Positions 7,834-16,019 of a stretch of 64,000 nt of DNA are shown in pieces. The position numbers and the translations under genes were made by a program. The notes under the pieces were generated by a model. It worked only from the letters and a program-made list of their open reading frames with translations. It ran no database searches and was not told the origin of the DNA. Position 1 is the stretch's first letter. Every line of letters starts with the position of its first letter. This DNA comes from Avichristensenella sp031550535 (GTDB lineage Bacteria; Bacillota; Clostridia; Christensenellales; Aristaeellaceae), in NCBI GenBank assembly GCA_031550535.1, contig JAVBOM010000057.1, forward strand, positions 11,324 through 75,323, written 5' to 3'.

Positions 7834-8895
7834 ATGAAGCATATCGCGTTACTTGTCACCGCGTCGCCCACTATGGGCGCGTACGCGCCGTTTTTGCTGC
7901 CCGCCGTCCGTTTTCTTGCCGTGAGCTGCTGCCAGGAGACGCGCGAGGCGGCCCCGGAGGACGTGCCCGCCGCGCTGGACGCCCTGCATGAGGGCGAGGC
8001 GCTGCTGATGCTGGACGCGGCCATGCCGCTCGTGTCCGGCGCCGATGCGCGCCTGCTGATGGCCGCCGTGGAGGCGGGCGCGCCCGCCGCCGTGGCCCGG
8101 GGCACAAGCCGCGGCTTCCCGCGCTGCGCCACCAAGGGAAGCGCAGGCAAGCAAGCGGTCGAGATACCGCTATCCCGCCGCGCGCTGCTGACGGTGAATA
8201 GTGCCAAGGACCTGGCGTTCGCGCTCCGCACGCTGCGCCGCGAGAAGAATGACGCGCTGATGGAAAGCGGCGTCCTCCTGATCGACCCGCGCCAGACGTA
8301 CATTGATCCCGATGTTTCGGTCGGCCCGGGCACGGTGATTCACCCCGACTGCACGCTGACGGGCGGAACGACAATCGGTGCGGGTTGCACGCTGCTGCCG
8401 AACAGCCGCATTCACGCGTCCCGCGTGGGCGACCATACCACCGTCGAGAGCTCCGTGCTGACCGAGGCCGTTGTCGGCAGCAAGACCACGGTCGGCCCGT
8501 TCGCGTACCTGCGCCCCGGCGCGAGGGTGGGGGACAACTGCCGCGTGGGTGACTTTGTGGAGATCAAGAACAGCGCCATCGGCGACGGGACGAAAGTCTC
8601 GCACCTGACGTACGTGGGCGACAGCGACCTGGGCAAGCGCATCAACCTGGGCTGCGGCGTCGTGTTCGTCAACTACGACGGAAAAAAGAAGCACCGCACC
8701 CGGATCGGCGATGACGCGTTCATCGGATGCAATGTAAACCTTGTCTCGCCCGTTCATGTGGGTGAGGGCGCGTATGTCGCGGCGGGCACCACGGTGACCG
8801 AGGACGTGCCGGGCGGCGCGCTGGCCATCGGCCGGGCCAAGCAGGCCGTCAAGGAGGGATGGGTGGCCAAACGAAAAGAAGAGGGCAAGCTGTAG
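7834..8895 (+). CDS. glmU: GlmU-like acetyltransferase with degenerate N-terminal domain
   Basis: The C-terminal half is a normal GlmU left-handed beta-helix acetyltransferase making GlcNAc-1-P: hexapeptide repeats from about residue 145, the catalytic-His segment KVSHLTYVGD, and VNYDGKKKHRTRIGDDAFIG. The N-terminal half is only about 135 residues instead of about 230 and lacks the nucleotidyl-transfer signature (L-x-A-G-x-G-T-R-M). A remnant is visible as LLMLDAAMPLVSG, where working enzymes have a G-D-x-P-L motif. The protein is 353 residues against about 455. So acetyltransferase activity is expected, but UDP-GlcNAc pyrophosphorylase activity is not. It lies between purR and pth, the standard place for glmU. 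Confidence 0.88.
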   Translation: MKHIALLVTASPTMGAYAPFLLPAVRFLAVSCCQETREAAPEDVPAALDALHEGEALLMLDAAMPLVSGADARLLMAAVEAGAPAAVARGTSRGFPRCATKGSAGKQAVEIPLSRRALLTVNSAKDLAFALRTLRREKNDALMESGVLLIDPRQTYIDPDVSVGPGTVIHPDCTLTGGTTIGAGCTLLPNSRIHASRVGDHTTVESSVLTEAVVGSKTTVGPFAYLRPGARVGDNCRVGDFVEIKNSAIGDGTKVSHLTYVGDSDLGKRINLGCGVVFVNYDGKKKHRTRIGDDAFIGCNVNLVSPVHVGEGAYVAAGTTVTEDVPGGALAIGRAKQAVKEGWVAKRKEEGKL

Positions 8896-8898
8896 CTG

Positions 8899-9540
8899 AT
8901 GGATACATACCTGATCGTGGGGCTGGGCAACCCGGACGCCCGCTACCAGCACACGCGGCACAACGCGGGCTTTGACGTGATCGAGATCCTGTCGCAGATG
9001 ACGAAGATACGGCTGAACAAGCGGCGCTCGCGCGCCATTGTGGGCGAGGGGACGTTTGAGGGCAAGCGTCTGGCGCTCGCCCAGCCGCAGACGTATATGA
9101 ACCTGAGCGGCGAGAGCGTGGTTCCGCTCGTGTCCTGGTACAAGCCGGGGCCGGGTGGCCTCGTGCTCGTCTATGACGACGTGGACCTGCCGCCGGGCAC
9201 AGTGCGCGTGCGGCCATCCGGGTCCTCCGGCACGCACAACGGCATGCGCTCGGTCATCGGGCTGCTGGGCCGGGACGACTTTCCGCGCGTGCGCGTGGGC
9301 ATCGGCCCGCCGCCGCCCGGCTGGGATATGGCCGACTATGTGGTGTCGCACTACGAATCCGCCGAAGCGCGCAAGGTGGCGTTTGACAGCTACCTGGTCG
9401 CCGCGAACGCCGTCCTGACATACCTGCGCGAGGGCATGGAGCCGTGCATGCGCGCGTATAACCAGAAGGCCGCGAAGGCAGGCGCGAAGCGGGACGCGGA
9501 GGAGAAGGCAGGGGCAGGGGCGGCGGAACAGTCGCAATAG
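8899..9540 (+). CDS. pth: peptidyl-tRNA hydrolase
   Basis: Releases peptides from peptidyl-tRNA dropped by ribosomes. Conserved elements are LIVGLGNPDARYQHTRHNAG at the start, including the catalytic His of HNAG, then QPQTYMNLSGESV, VYDDVDLPPGTVRVR and GSSGTHNGMRSV. The protein has 213 residues; the last 25 form an Ala/Lys/Glu-rich tail beyond the usual end. It starts 3 bp after the glmU stop, so it is in the same transcript. Confidence 0.95.
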   Translation: MDTYLIVGLGNPDARYQHTRHNAGFDVIEILSQMTKIRLNKRRSRAIVGEGTFEGKRLALAQPQTYMNLSGESVVPLVSWYKPGPGGLVLVYDDVDLPPGTVRVRPSGSSGTHNGMRSVIGLLGRDDFPRVRVGIGPPPPGWDMADYVVSHYESAEARKVAFDSYLVAANAVLTYLREGMEPCMRAYNQKAAKAGAKRDAEEKAGAGAAEQSQ

Positions 9541-9552
9541 CGTGGCAATTTA

Positions 9553-9611
9553 GGTAGGGATTCCTTGCGGAATCCCCTCATGGCGCCCGATTTTTCAAAT
9601 CAGCGCCGCCG
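9553..9611 (+). repeat. two-hairpin interspersed element, copy 2
   Basis: GGGATTCCttgcGGAATCCC is a perfect 8-bp stem with a 4-base loop, followed by GGCGC..GATTTttcAAATC.GCGCC. This is a clean copy of the family, 12 bp after pth and about 220 bp before mfd. Confidence 0.93.
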
Positions 9612-9734
9612 GCGCGGTAAAGGCGGGAACAGCGCAGGGGGGCGCCCCTTTACCCTAGCTAGGGGATTTCATCCCTTGTGAATCCCATCATCCGGTGGAT
9701 TTACCATAGAATTTCTCCCGCCGTGAGGCGAAAC

Positions 9735-9788
9735 GATGGGTTTCCAAAGGGATGAAATCCCTTTGGCAGGGTCTGGGACGGAGTCCCA
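9735..9788 (+). other. two perfect hairpins in the mfd leader
   Basis: CCAAAGGGATgaaATCCCTTTGG (9735-9757) and CTGGGACggaGTCCCAG (9772-9788) are perfect short-loop inverted repeats just upstream of mfd. They differ in sequence from the interspersed family. Neither has a T-run, so they look like RNA structures or REP-like sequences rather than terminators. Bases 9612-9734 hold no gene I can support. Confidence 0.6.
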
Positions 9789-9828
9789 GCGTTCCCCCTA
9801 CCACACCCCACCCCATAAAGGAGTACGC

Positions 9829-12800
9829 GTGAGGGATTTCTTTTTTGAACCGCTCAAGGGATACGCGCCGTATCAGAATCTGCTTGGCGCGGCGAAAGCA
9901 CGCTCGCTCGTGACGGCGTTTGGCATGGCGGAGGGGCAGAAGGCCCACCTGGCCGCCGCGCTCAGCCGCGACACGGGCCGCCCCGTGCTGCTCGTCGTGC
10001 CGAACGAGGGGCAGGCGGCGCGCGCGTTTGACGACCTGACGCAGTTCCTGGGCGAGGGCGTGTATCTGCTGCCCCCGCGCGAGGTGGCGCTGTACCACGC
10101 GTCCGCCGCGAGCCGCGACGTGCTCAACCGCCGCGTGGAGGCGCTGCATGCCGCCGCGACGGGCGAGGCGCGCGTGATTGTTGCGTCCGCTGACGCTTTG
10201 CAGCACCAACTGATGCCCGCCGAGGGCTTTCTTAGGCACGAGCAGCGGCTGTCCGTGGGGCAGCGGCTGGAACCGCGCGCGCTCGCGGACGCGCTGGCCA
10301 GGGCCGGGTACGAGCGTGAGGACCGCGTGGACGCCAAGGGGCAGTTTGCCGCGCGCGGCAACATCCTGGACGTGTTCCCGCCGAACCAATCCAGCGCGCT
10401 GCGCATCGAGTGGTTTGACGACGAGATCGATTCCATCCGCCTCTTTGAGACATCCTCCCAGCGGTCCAGCGAGAACCTCACCGCGGCCGTGCTGCCGCCC
10501 GCCGCCGAGCTATTGCCCGTGGACGCCGCGCAGACCGAATGGGCGGCCGATACGCTGCTCGCGGCGCTGAACAGCGCGCTGACTAAGCGCGGGCACGTGG
10601 CCATGGAAGCCGCGAAAGCGGACGATGAAGAAGAGGGCGACTGGGATACGCTGCCCGCGCTGGATAACATTGAGGACACGGCGCGCCTGCACCTGACGCC
10701 CGGTACCTCGGACGACAAGCTGGCCACCCACATCCACCGCCACATCGACGCGCTGCGCGCGGGCGGCGGGTTCGTGGGCATGGAGGCGTACGTCCCGCTG
10801 CTGTACCCCAGGACGTTCACCGTCCAAGACTGGCTGAACGACCCCGCCGTGCTGCTGGATGAGCCGGATAAGCTGCAAAACGCGTGCGAGAACCGGCAGT
10901 TGGAGTATGCGGAGACGTTCAAGAACGCGCTGGAGCGCGGCGAGGCGTTGCCCGCGCAGGCGAATTTGCTGATCGACGGCGCGGAACTGCTGCCGCGCCT
11001 GACCGCAAAGGGCGGTGTACTGCTCTCGTCGTTCCTGCGCACGATGGCGGGGCTGCGGCCCAAGGAGATCATCAAGATCGAGGGTACCGGCGCGACGGCG
11101 TACCAGAACCAGTTCAAGGAGCTCGCGCAGGATTTAACGACGTGGGCCGCGGACGGCTGGCGCGTGGCGCTGCTCGCGGGCGGCACATCGCGCGGGGAGC
11201 GGCTGCTGGGGAACCTCACGGAGATGAGCGTCGCGGTCAACATGCCGAAAACGGAGCCGAAGGCCATCGCGCCCGGCGCGGCGGTGATCCTGCCGCTGTC
11301 GCTGACGCACGGGTTTCTGTACCCGGAGCTGAAGTTCGCCATCATCGCGGATGGCGATGTCTACGGCGCGGCGTACCAGAAGCGGCGTGCCAGGCGGAAC
11401 GCGGGGGAGCGCATCGCCGCGTTCACGGATCTGTCCGTGGGGGACTATGTTGTGCACGAGAGCCACGGCGTGGGCGTGTACCGGGGCACGGTGCGCTTGC
11501 AGAGCGAAGGCCTCTGGCGCGACTATCTGTTCATCCAGTACCAGGGCAACGACAAGCTGTACGTGCCCACCGACCAGATGGACCGTGTGCAGCGGTATAT
11601 CGGATCGGATGGTGTAGCGCCGAAGATCAACAAGCTGGGCGGCGGCGAGTGGCAGCGGCAGAAGCAGCGTGTCAAGCAGTCCATCCGCCAGGTGGCGTTT
11701 GATCTGGTGAAGCTCTACGCCGCGCGCAAGGCCACGCAGGGCTTTGCCTTCGCCCCCGACAACGCGTGGCAGCGCCAGTTTGAGGATAGCTTCCCCTACG
11801 AGGAAACGCCGGACCAGCTCCAGGCCGTGGAGGAGATCAAGGCCGACATGCAGGCGCCCTACGTGATGGACCGCCTGCTCTGCGGCGACGTGGGCTACGG
11901 CAAGACCGAGGTGGCGCTCCGGGCCGCGTTCAAGGCCGCGCTGGACGGCAAGCAGGTCGCCATCCTCGTGCCGACGACGATCCTGGCGCAGCAGCACTTC
12001 AACACGGTCAAGGACCGGTTCCACGGCTTCCCGGTGAAGTTCGAGGTCATCAGCCGGTTCAAGACCGCCGGGGAGCAGGCGGGCATTCTAAAGCGCGTGG
12101 AGGCGGGGGATATTGACATCCTGATCGGCACGCACCGGCTGCTCGGCAAGGACGTGAAGTTCAAGAACCTTGGCCTTTTGATCGTGGACGAGGAACAGCG
12201 TTTCGGCGTGCAGCACAAGGAGACGATCAAGAACCTGCGGCAGAATGTCGACGTGCTGACGCTTTCCGCGACGCCGATCCCACGCACGCTGCACATGTCC
12301 ATGGTGGGCATCCGGGACATGAGCCTGCTGGAAACGCCGCCGGAGGAGCGGTATCCGGTGCAAACCTACGTATTGGAGTACACGGACGGCCTCGTGCGCG
12401 ACGCGATTCTGCGGGAGCTGGCGCGCGGCGGGCAGGCGTACATCCTGTACAACCACGTGGAGCGGATCGAGCGGTTTTATGAGAAGCTGCGCGCGCTGGT
12501 GCCGGAGGCGCGCATCGCCATCGGCCACGGGCAGATGCGCGAGCACGTGCTGGAAGACGTGATGCTGGACTTCTACGAGGGCCGGTACGACGTGCTGCTG
12601 TGCACGACAATCATTGAATCGGGCCTGGACATTCCGCGCTGCAACACGCTGATCGTCTGCGAGGCCGATCACTTCGGGCTCTCGCAGCTCTATCAGCTCA
12701 GGGGCCGCGTGGGGCGGTCCAACCGGCTGGCGTACGCGTACCTGACCGTGCAGCCCAACAAAGTCCTGACCGAGACGGCCGACAAGCGCCTGTCCGCCAT

Positions 12801-13491
12801 CCGGGAGTTTACGACGTTTGGCTCCGGGTTCCGCATCGCCATGCGCGATTTGGAAATTCGCGGCGCGGGCAACCTGCTCGGCGCGGAGCAACACGGGTTC
12901 CTCTCCACGGTCGGCTATGACATGTACTGCAAGCTGATGGAGGAGACGGTCCGCGAGATACGCGGGGAGATGGGGGACACCGCCGCGGTGGAGACGCGGG
13001 TGGAGTACCCGATCGACGCTTTTTTGCCGGCGGAATACGTGCCTTCCGACGCGCAGCGCATCGAGCTGTACAAGCGCATCGCCGCCGTGGACAGCCGGGA
13101 CGCGCTGGACGACCTGGTCGAGGAGGTCACGGACCGGTACGGCGACCCGCCGCCGCAGGTGGGGCTGCTGCTGTCCGTGGCGCTGCTGAAATCGAGCTGC
13201 AACAAGCTGGGCATCGATTTTATCGGGCACACGCCGGGGCAGGTGAAAATGCGCTTCGCGGAGGGCATTTCGCCGGACCTCGGGAAGCTGTTCGGTGCGG
13301 TGACACAGGCGGATCAGCGGCTGACGTTCTCCGCCAAGCCGCCGGTCAGTCTGATCCTGCGCGCGCCGGGGCTGACGCCCGAGGCGCTGCTGAACGAGGC
13401 GGTCGGCGCGATGGAGAAGGTCGCCCACGGCATGACGGCCGGAGCAGGCGGGGCGCTCGCGGCGGAACCCGCCACGCGGGTGCCGGTATAA
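9829..13491 (+). CDS. mfd: transcription-repair coupling factor
   Basis: Removes RNA polymerase stalled at lesions and recruits nucleotide excision repair. The order of parts is normal: a UvrB-like N-terminal region (FDDLTQFLGEGVYLLPPREV), the RNA polymerase-interacting domain (VVHESHGVGVYRGTVRLQ), and RecG-like motor domains with Walker A CGDVGYGKTEVALRAA, motif II IVDEEQRFGV, TLSATPIPRTLHMS and QLRGRVGRS. It ends with a TRCF C-terminal domain. The GTG at 9829 is chosen because AAAGGAG (9817-9823) lies 5 bases upstream; this gives 1220 residues, close to the family's 1150-1200. The open frame upstream to 9736 covers leader hairpins. Confidence 0.97.
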   Translation: MRDFFFEPLKGYAPYQNLLGAAKARSLVTAFGMAEGQKAHLAAALSRDTGRPVLLVVPNEGQAARAFDDLTQFLGEGVYLLPPREVALYHASAASRDVLNRRVEALHAAATGEARVIVASADALQHQLMPAEGFLRHEQRLSVGQRLEPRALADALARAGYEREDRVDAKGQFAARGNILDVFPPNQSSALRIEWFDDEIDSIRLFETSSQRSSENLTAAVLPPAAELLPVDAAQTEWAADTLLAALNSALTKRGHVAMEAAKADDEEEGDWDTLPALDNIEDTARLHLTPGTSDDKLATHIHRHIDALRAGGGFVGMEAYVPLLYPRTFTVQDWLNDPAVLLDEPDKLQNACENRQLEYAETFKNALERGEALPAQANLLIDGAELLPRLTAKGGVLLSSFLRTMAGLRPKEIIKIEGTGATAYQNQFKELAQDLTTWAADGWRVALLAGGTSRGERLLGNLTEMSVAVNMPKTEPKAIAPGAAVILPLSLTHGFLYPELKFAIIADGDVYGAAYQKRRARRNAGERIAAFTDLSVGDYVVHESHGVGVYRGTVRLQSEGLWRDYLFIQYQGNDKLYVPTDQMDRVQRYIGSDGVAPKINKLGGGEWQRQKQRVKQSIRQVAFDLVKLYAARKATQGFAFAPDNAWQRQFEDSFPYEETPDQLQAVEEIKADMQAPYVMDRLLCGDVGYGKTEVALRAAFKAALDGKQVAILVPTTILAQQHFNTVKDRFHGFPVKFEVISRFKTAGEQAGILKRVEAGDIDILIGTHRLLGKDVKFKNLGLLIVDEEQRFGVQHKETIKNLRQNVDVLTLSATPIPRTLHMSMVGIRDMSLLETPPEERYPVQTYVLEYTDGLVRDAILRELARGGQAYILYNHVERIERFYEKLRALVPEARIAIGHGQMREHVLEDVMLDFYEGRYDVLLCTTIIESGLDIPRCNTLIVCEADHFGLSQLYQLRGRVGRSNRLAYAYLTVQPNKVLTETADKRLSAIREFTTFGSGFRIAMRDLEIRGAGNLLGAEQHGFLSTVGYDMYCKLMEETVREIRGEMGDTAAVETRVEYPIDAFLPAEYVPSDAQRIELYKRIAAVDSRDALDDLVEEVTDRYGDPPPQVGLLLSVALLKSSCNKLGIDFIGHTPGQVKMRFAEGISPDLGKLFGAVTQADQRLTFSAKPPVSLILRAPGLTPEALLNEAVGAMEKVAHGMTAGAGGALAAEPATRVPV

Positions 13492-13584
13492 CGGGGCAGG
13501 GGCACACATAAGTAGGATCGATGATAGAGTTTTCGGCCCAAACGGGCCATACTAGGCACATAATCAGCATATGAGGAGGCATGC

Positions 13585-14370
13585 ATGGTCATTGCGGTGA
13601 ATGGCGCGAACGTATACTACGAGCAGCACGGCGTGGGTGAAAGCAACGTGCTGCTGCTGCATGGCTGGGGGTGCTCCACGGAACTGTGGAAGCCCGTGAC
13701 CGAGCGGCTGCAAAAGCGCGCGCGCGTCACCGTGATCGATTTTCCCGGCTTTGGCCGGAGTAGCCGCCCGCCGGAACCGTGGGGCGCGCAGGACTACAGC
13801 GCGATGGTCGCGTCGCTGATCAAGGCGCTGGACATCCGGGGGTGCCATGTCATCGGCCACTCGCACGGGGGGCGCACGGCGCTGCTGCTGGCGTCGGAAA
13901 AGCCGGAGCTGATCGGCAAGGTCGTGGCGGTGGGCGCGTCCGGGCTGCGCGGGGAGCAAACCGAGGCGCAGAAGCAGCGCGCACAGGCGTACAAGCGCCT
14001 GCGCAACTGGGCGGACACGGCGGAAAAGCTGCGTGTGTTCGGCTCGCTGCCGGAGATTGCGCGCGATGCGCTGCGGAAGAAGTACGGCTCCCGCGACTAT
14101 AACGCGCTGGACGCCGAAATGCGGGGAACGTTCGTCAAGGTGGTCAACTTTGATCTGGCGCCGTGCCTTCCGGCTATCAAAGCGCCGACATTGCTCGTCT
14201 GGGGCGACCGGGACACGGAAACGCCGCTGTGGATGGGCAAGAGGATGGAAGAACTGATCCCCGACGCGGGGCTGGTGGTCCTTACTGGCGGTTCCCACTA
14301 CGCGTACCTGGAGCAGTGCGACCGGTTTTGCCGCATTGTAGAACACTTTTTGTTTGGAGGGGCTCGATGA
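13585..14370 (+). CDS. alpha/beta-hydrolase
   Basis: A 261-residue alpha/beta-hydrolase. The oxyanion-hole segment is LLLHGWGCSTELWKP, the nucleophile elbow GHSHGGRTA carries Ser, the acid is Asp in LLVWGDRDTETP, and the catalytic His lies in GGSHYAYLEQ. It starts after a GAGGAGG site and overlaps the MurF-type ligase by 4 bp (ATGA). An alpha/beta-hydrolase coupled to murF and ddl suggests a cell-envelope role, but the substrate is unknown. The 93-bp gap before it holds a short GGCCC/GGGCC hairpin. Confidence 0.85.
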   Translation: MVIAVNGANVYYEQHGVGESNVLLLHGWGCSTELWKPVTERLQKRARVTVIDFPGFGRSSRPPEPWGAQDYSAMVASLIKALDIRGCHVIGHSHGGRTALLLASEKPELIGKVVAVGASGLRGEQTEAQKQRAQAYKRLRNWADTAEKLRVFGSLPEIARDALRKKYGSRDYNALDAEMRGTFVKVVNFDLAPCLPAIKAPTLLVWGDRDTETPLWMGKRMEELIPDAGLVVLTGGSHYAYLEQCDRFCRIVEHFLFGGAR

Positions 14371-15941
14371 TCCGGCCCGTTTTTATGGTGGTGACGGCGC
14401 TCGCGTCCGTCCTATGCGCGCGGGTGGCGCTGCAATACTATCAACTGGAGAGCTATCAGCTGGACGGCTATTTCCGCGCGCTGCGTCGGAACTGGATGCG
14501 CGCGTTCCTGCCGGGCCTCTGTGTGACGGTGTTTGCGTGCCTGTTTTTGAGCCTCATGGTGTCCATCACCTTTGAGGACTGGCTGATGGCGCTCGGCCTC
14601 GCGGTGGTGCTCGGTGTGGCCGCGCTGGCGTACTTCCTGCAGCGCCGCGTGCCCGCGAAAAAGCCACTGGTGTTCACGGCGCGCGTCAAGCGCCTGATCG
14701 GTGCGCTGGCCATCGTGTCGCTGGGCGTGGCCGCGCTGGTGCTGTACGGCGCGCACAACCTGACGCTGTCGCTGCTGCTGCCCGCGCTCGCCCCGCTGCT
14801 GCTGGCGCTGGCCGCGCTTCTCATGCTGGGGCCGGAGTGCTACATCAACCATTTGTATCTCCGCGACGCGATGAAGCGGCTGGACGCGATGCCGGACCTC
14901 ATCAAGATCGGCATCACGGGCAGCTACGGCAAGACGACCGCGAAATACATGCTGGAAACGATCCTTTCGGAAAAGTACCGCGTGCTCATCACGCCCGGCA
15001 GCTTCAACACCAGCATGGGCGTCACGCGCGTCGTCCGGGAGCAGCTGGCGCCGGACCATCAGGTGTTCATCGCCGAGATGGGCGCGCGGCATATGGGGGA
15101 TATCCGCCTGCTGTGCAAGCTCGTGCGGCCGAAGTACGGCCTGCTGACCTCCATCGGCCCGCAGCATTTGGAGACATTCCGCACACAGGAGAACATCGTC
15201 ACGGAGAAAACCGAGCTCGTCCGCGCGATTCCAAAGGACGGCGCGATGGTGTTCGCGGCGGACGGAGGCCTGTGCGAAAATGAGTATAATAAGGCAACGT
15301 GCCCCAAGCACCTCGCGGGAACGAGCACCGGGGGGCTGGGCCTTTCCGCGAACGACATTGAGGTCGGCCCGTTCGGCAGCCGATTCACGCTGACGGACGG
15401 CGAGCGCGAGATTCGCTGCGAAACGCGGCTGCTCGGCAGCCACAACATCACGAATTTGCTCGTCGCCTGCACCCTGGCGCGGGTGCTCGGGCTGGACTTT
15501 GAGACCATCGCGCGCGGCGTCTCCCGGGTGCGGCCCGTGGATCACCGCCTGCAACTGCTGGACACCGGCAGCGGCGTTACCGTCATCGACGACGCGTTCA
15601 ACGCGAACCCGGTCGGCGCGAACGCCGCGCTGGATGTGCTGCGGGATTTCCCGGGCCGCCGCATCGTCGTGACTCCTGGCTTTGTGGAGCTGGGCGAAAA
15701 GGAGGCGGAGTTCAACCGCGCGCTGGGCGAAAAGATGGCCGAATGCGCGGACATCGCCGTGCTGGTGGGCAAGCGGCATACGGAGCCGATTGCCGAAGGG
15801 CTGCGCGCCAAGGCGTTCGCGGCGGAAAACCTGCACGTGGTCACCAGCCTGGACGAGAGCAGCGCGCTGCTTAGCACCGTGCTGCGCCCGGGCGACGTGG
15901 TGCTGTACGAGAACGACCTGCCGGATAATTACCAGGAGTGA
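14367..15941 (+). CDS. murF: membrane-anchored MurF-type Mur ligase
   Basis: A 524-residue Mur ligase with an extra N-terminal membrane region: about four hydrophobic segments in residues 1-160, at about 1-20, 45-85, 105-125 and 130-155. The ligase part begins with the P-loop IGITGSYGKTTAKYML, then FIAEMGARHMGDI and SIGPQHLETF, and the C-terminal Mur domain with VIDDAFNANPVGANAALDVL. The D-D-A-F/Y-N-A-N-P motif is characteristic of MurF, which adds D-Ala-D-Ala to UDP-MurNAc-tripeptide. The adjacent ddl, which makes D-Ala-D-Ala, supports this. Canonical MurF is soluble and about 450 residues. The start at 14367 overlaps the hydrolase stop; a longer frame exists but is a shadow. Confidence 0.87.
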   Translation: MIRPVFMVVTALASVLCARVALQYYQLESYQLDGYFRALRRNWMRAFLPGLCVTVFACLFLSLMVSITFEDWLMALGLAVVLGVAALAYFLQRRVPAKKPLVFTARVKRLIGALAIVSLGVAALVLYGAHNLTLSLLLPALAPLLLALAALLMLGPECYINHLYLRDAMKRLDAMPDLIKIGITGSYGKTTAKYMLETILSEKYRVLITPGSFNTSMGVTRVVREQLAPDHQVFIAEMGARHMGDIRLLCKLVRPKYGLLTSIGPQHLETFRTQENIVTEKTELVRAIPKDGAMVFAADGGLCENEYNKATCPKHLAGTSTGGLGLSANDIEVGPFGSRFTLTDGEREIRCETRLLGSHNITNLLVACTLARVLGLDFETIARGVSRVRPVDHRLQLLDTGSGVTVIDDAFNANPVGANAALDVLRDFPGRRIVVTPGFVELGEKEAEFNRALGEKMAECADIAVLVGKRHTEPIAEGLRAKAFAAENLHVVTSLDESSALLSTVLRPGDVVLYENDLPDNYQE

Positions 15942-15947
15942 ACGAAC

Positions 15948-16002
15948 GCGGGATTCCTTGCGGAATGCCCGGAGGGCGCTGATGATCAAATCCGCGCCGT
16001 TT
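15948..16002 (+). repeat. two-hairpin interspersed element, copy 3
   Basis: GGATTCCttgcGGAAT is followed by GGCGCtGATgatcaaATCcGCGCC. A somewhat degenerate copy, it lies between murF and ddl and ends a few bases before the ddl ribosome binding site (GAGGGAGGG at 16005-16013). Confidence 0.8.
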
Positions 16003-16019
16003 TCGAGGGAGGGAACGAA

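Noticed and set aside
8170..9537. Long open frame on the minus strand opposite glmU and pth
   Set aside because: Arg/His/Gln/Val-rich composition typical of antisense frames in GC-rich genes; the plus-strand genes are unmistakable.
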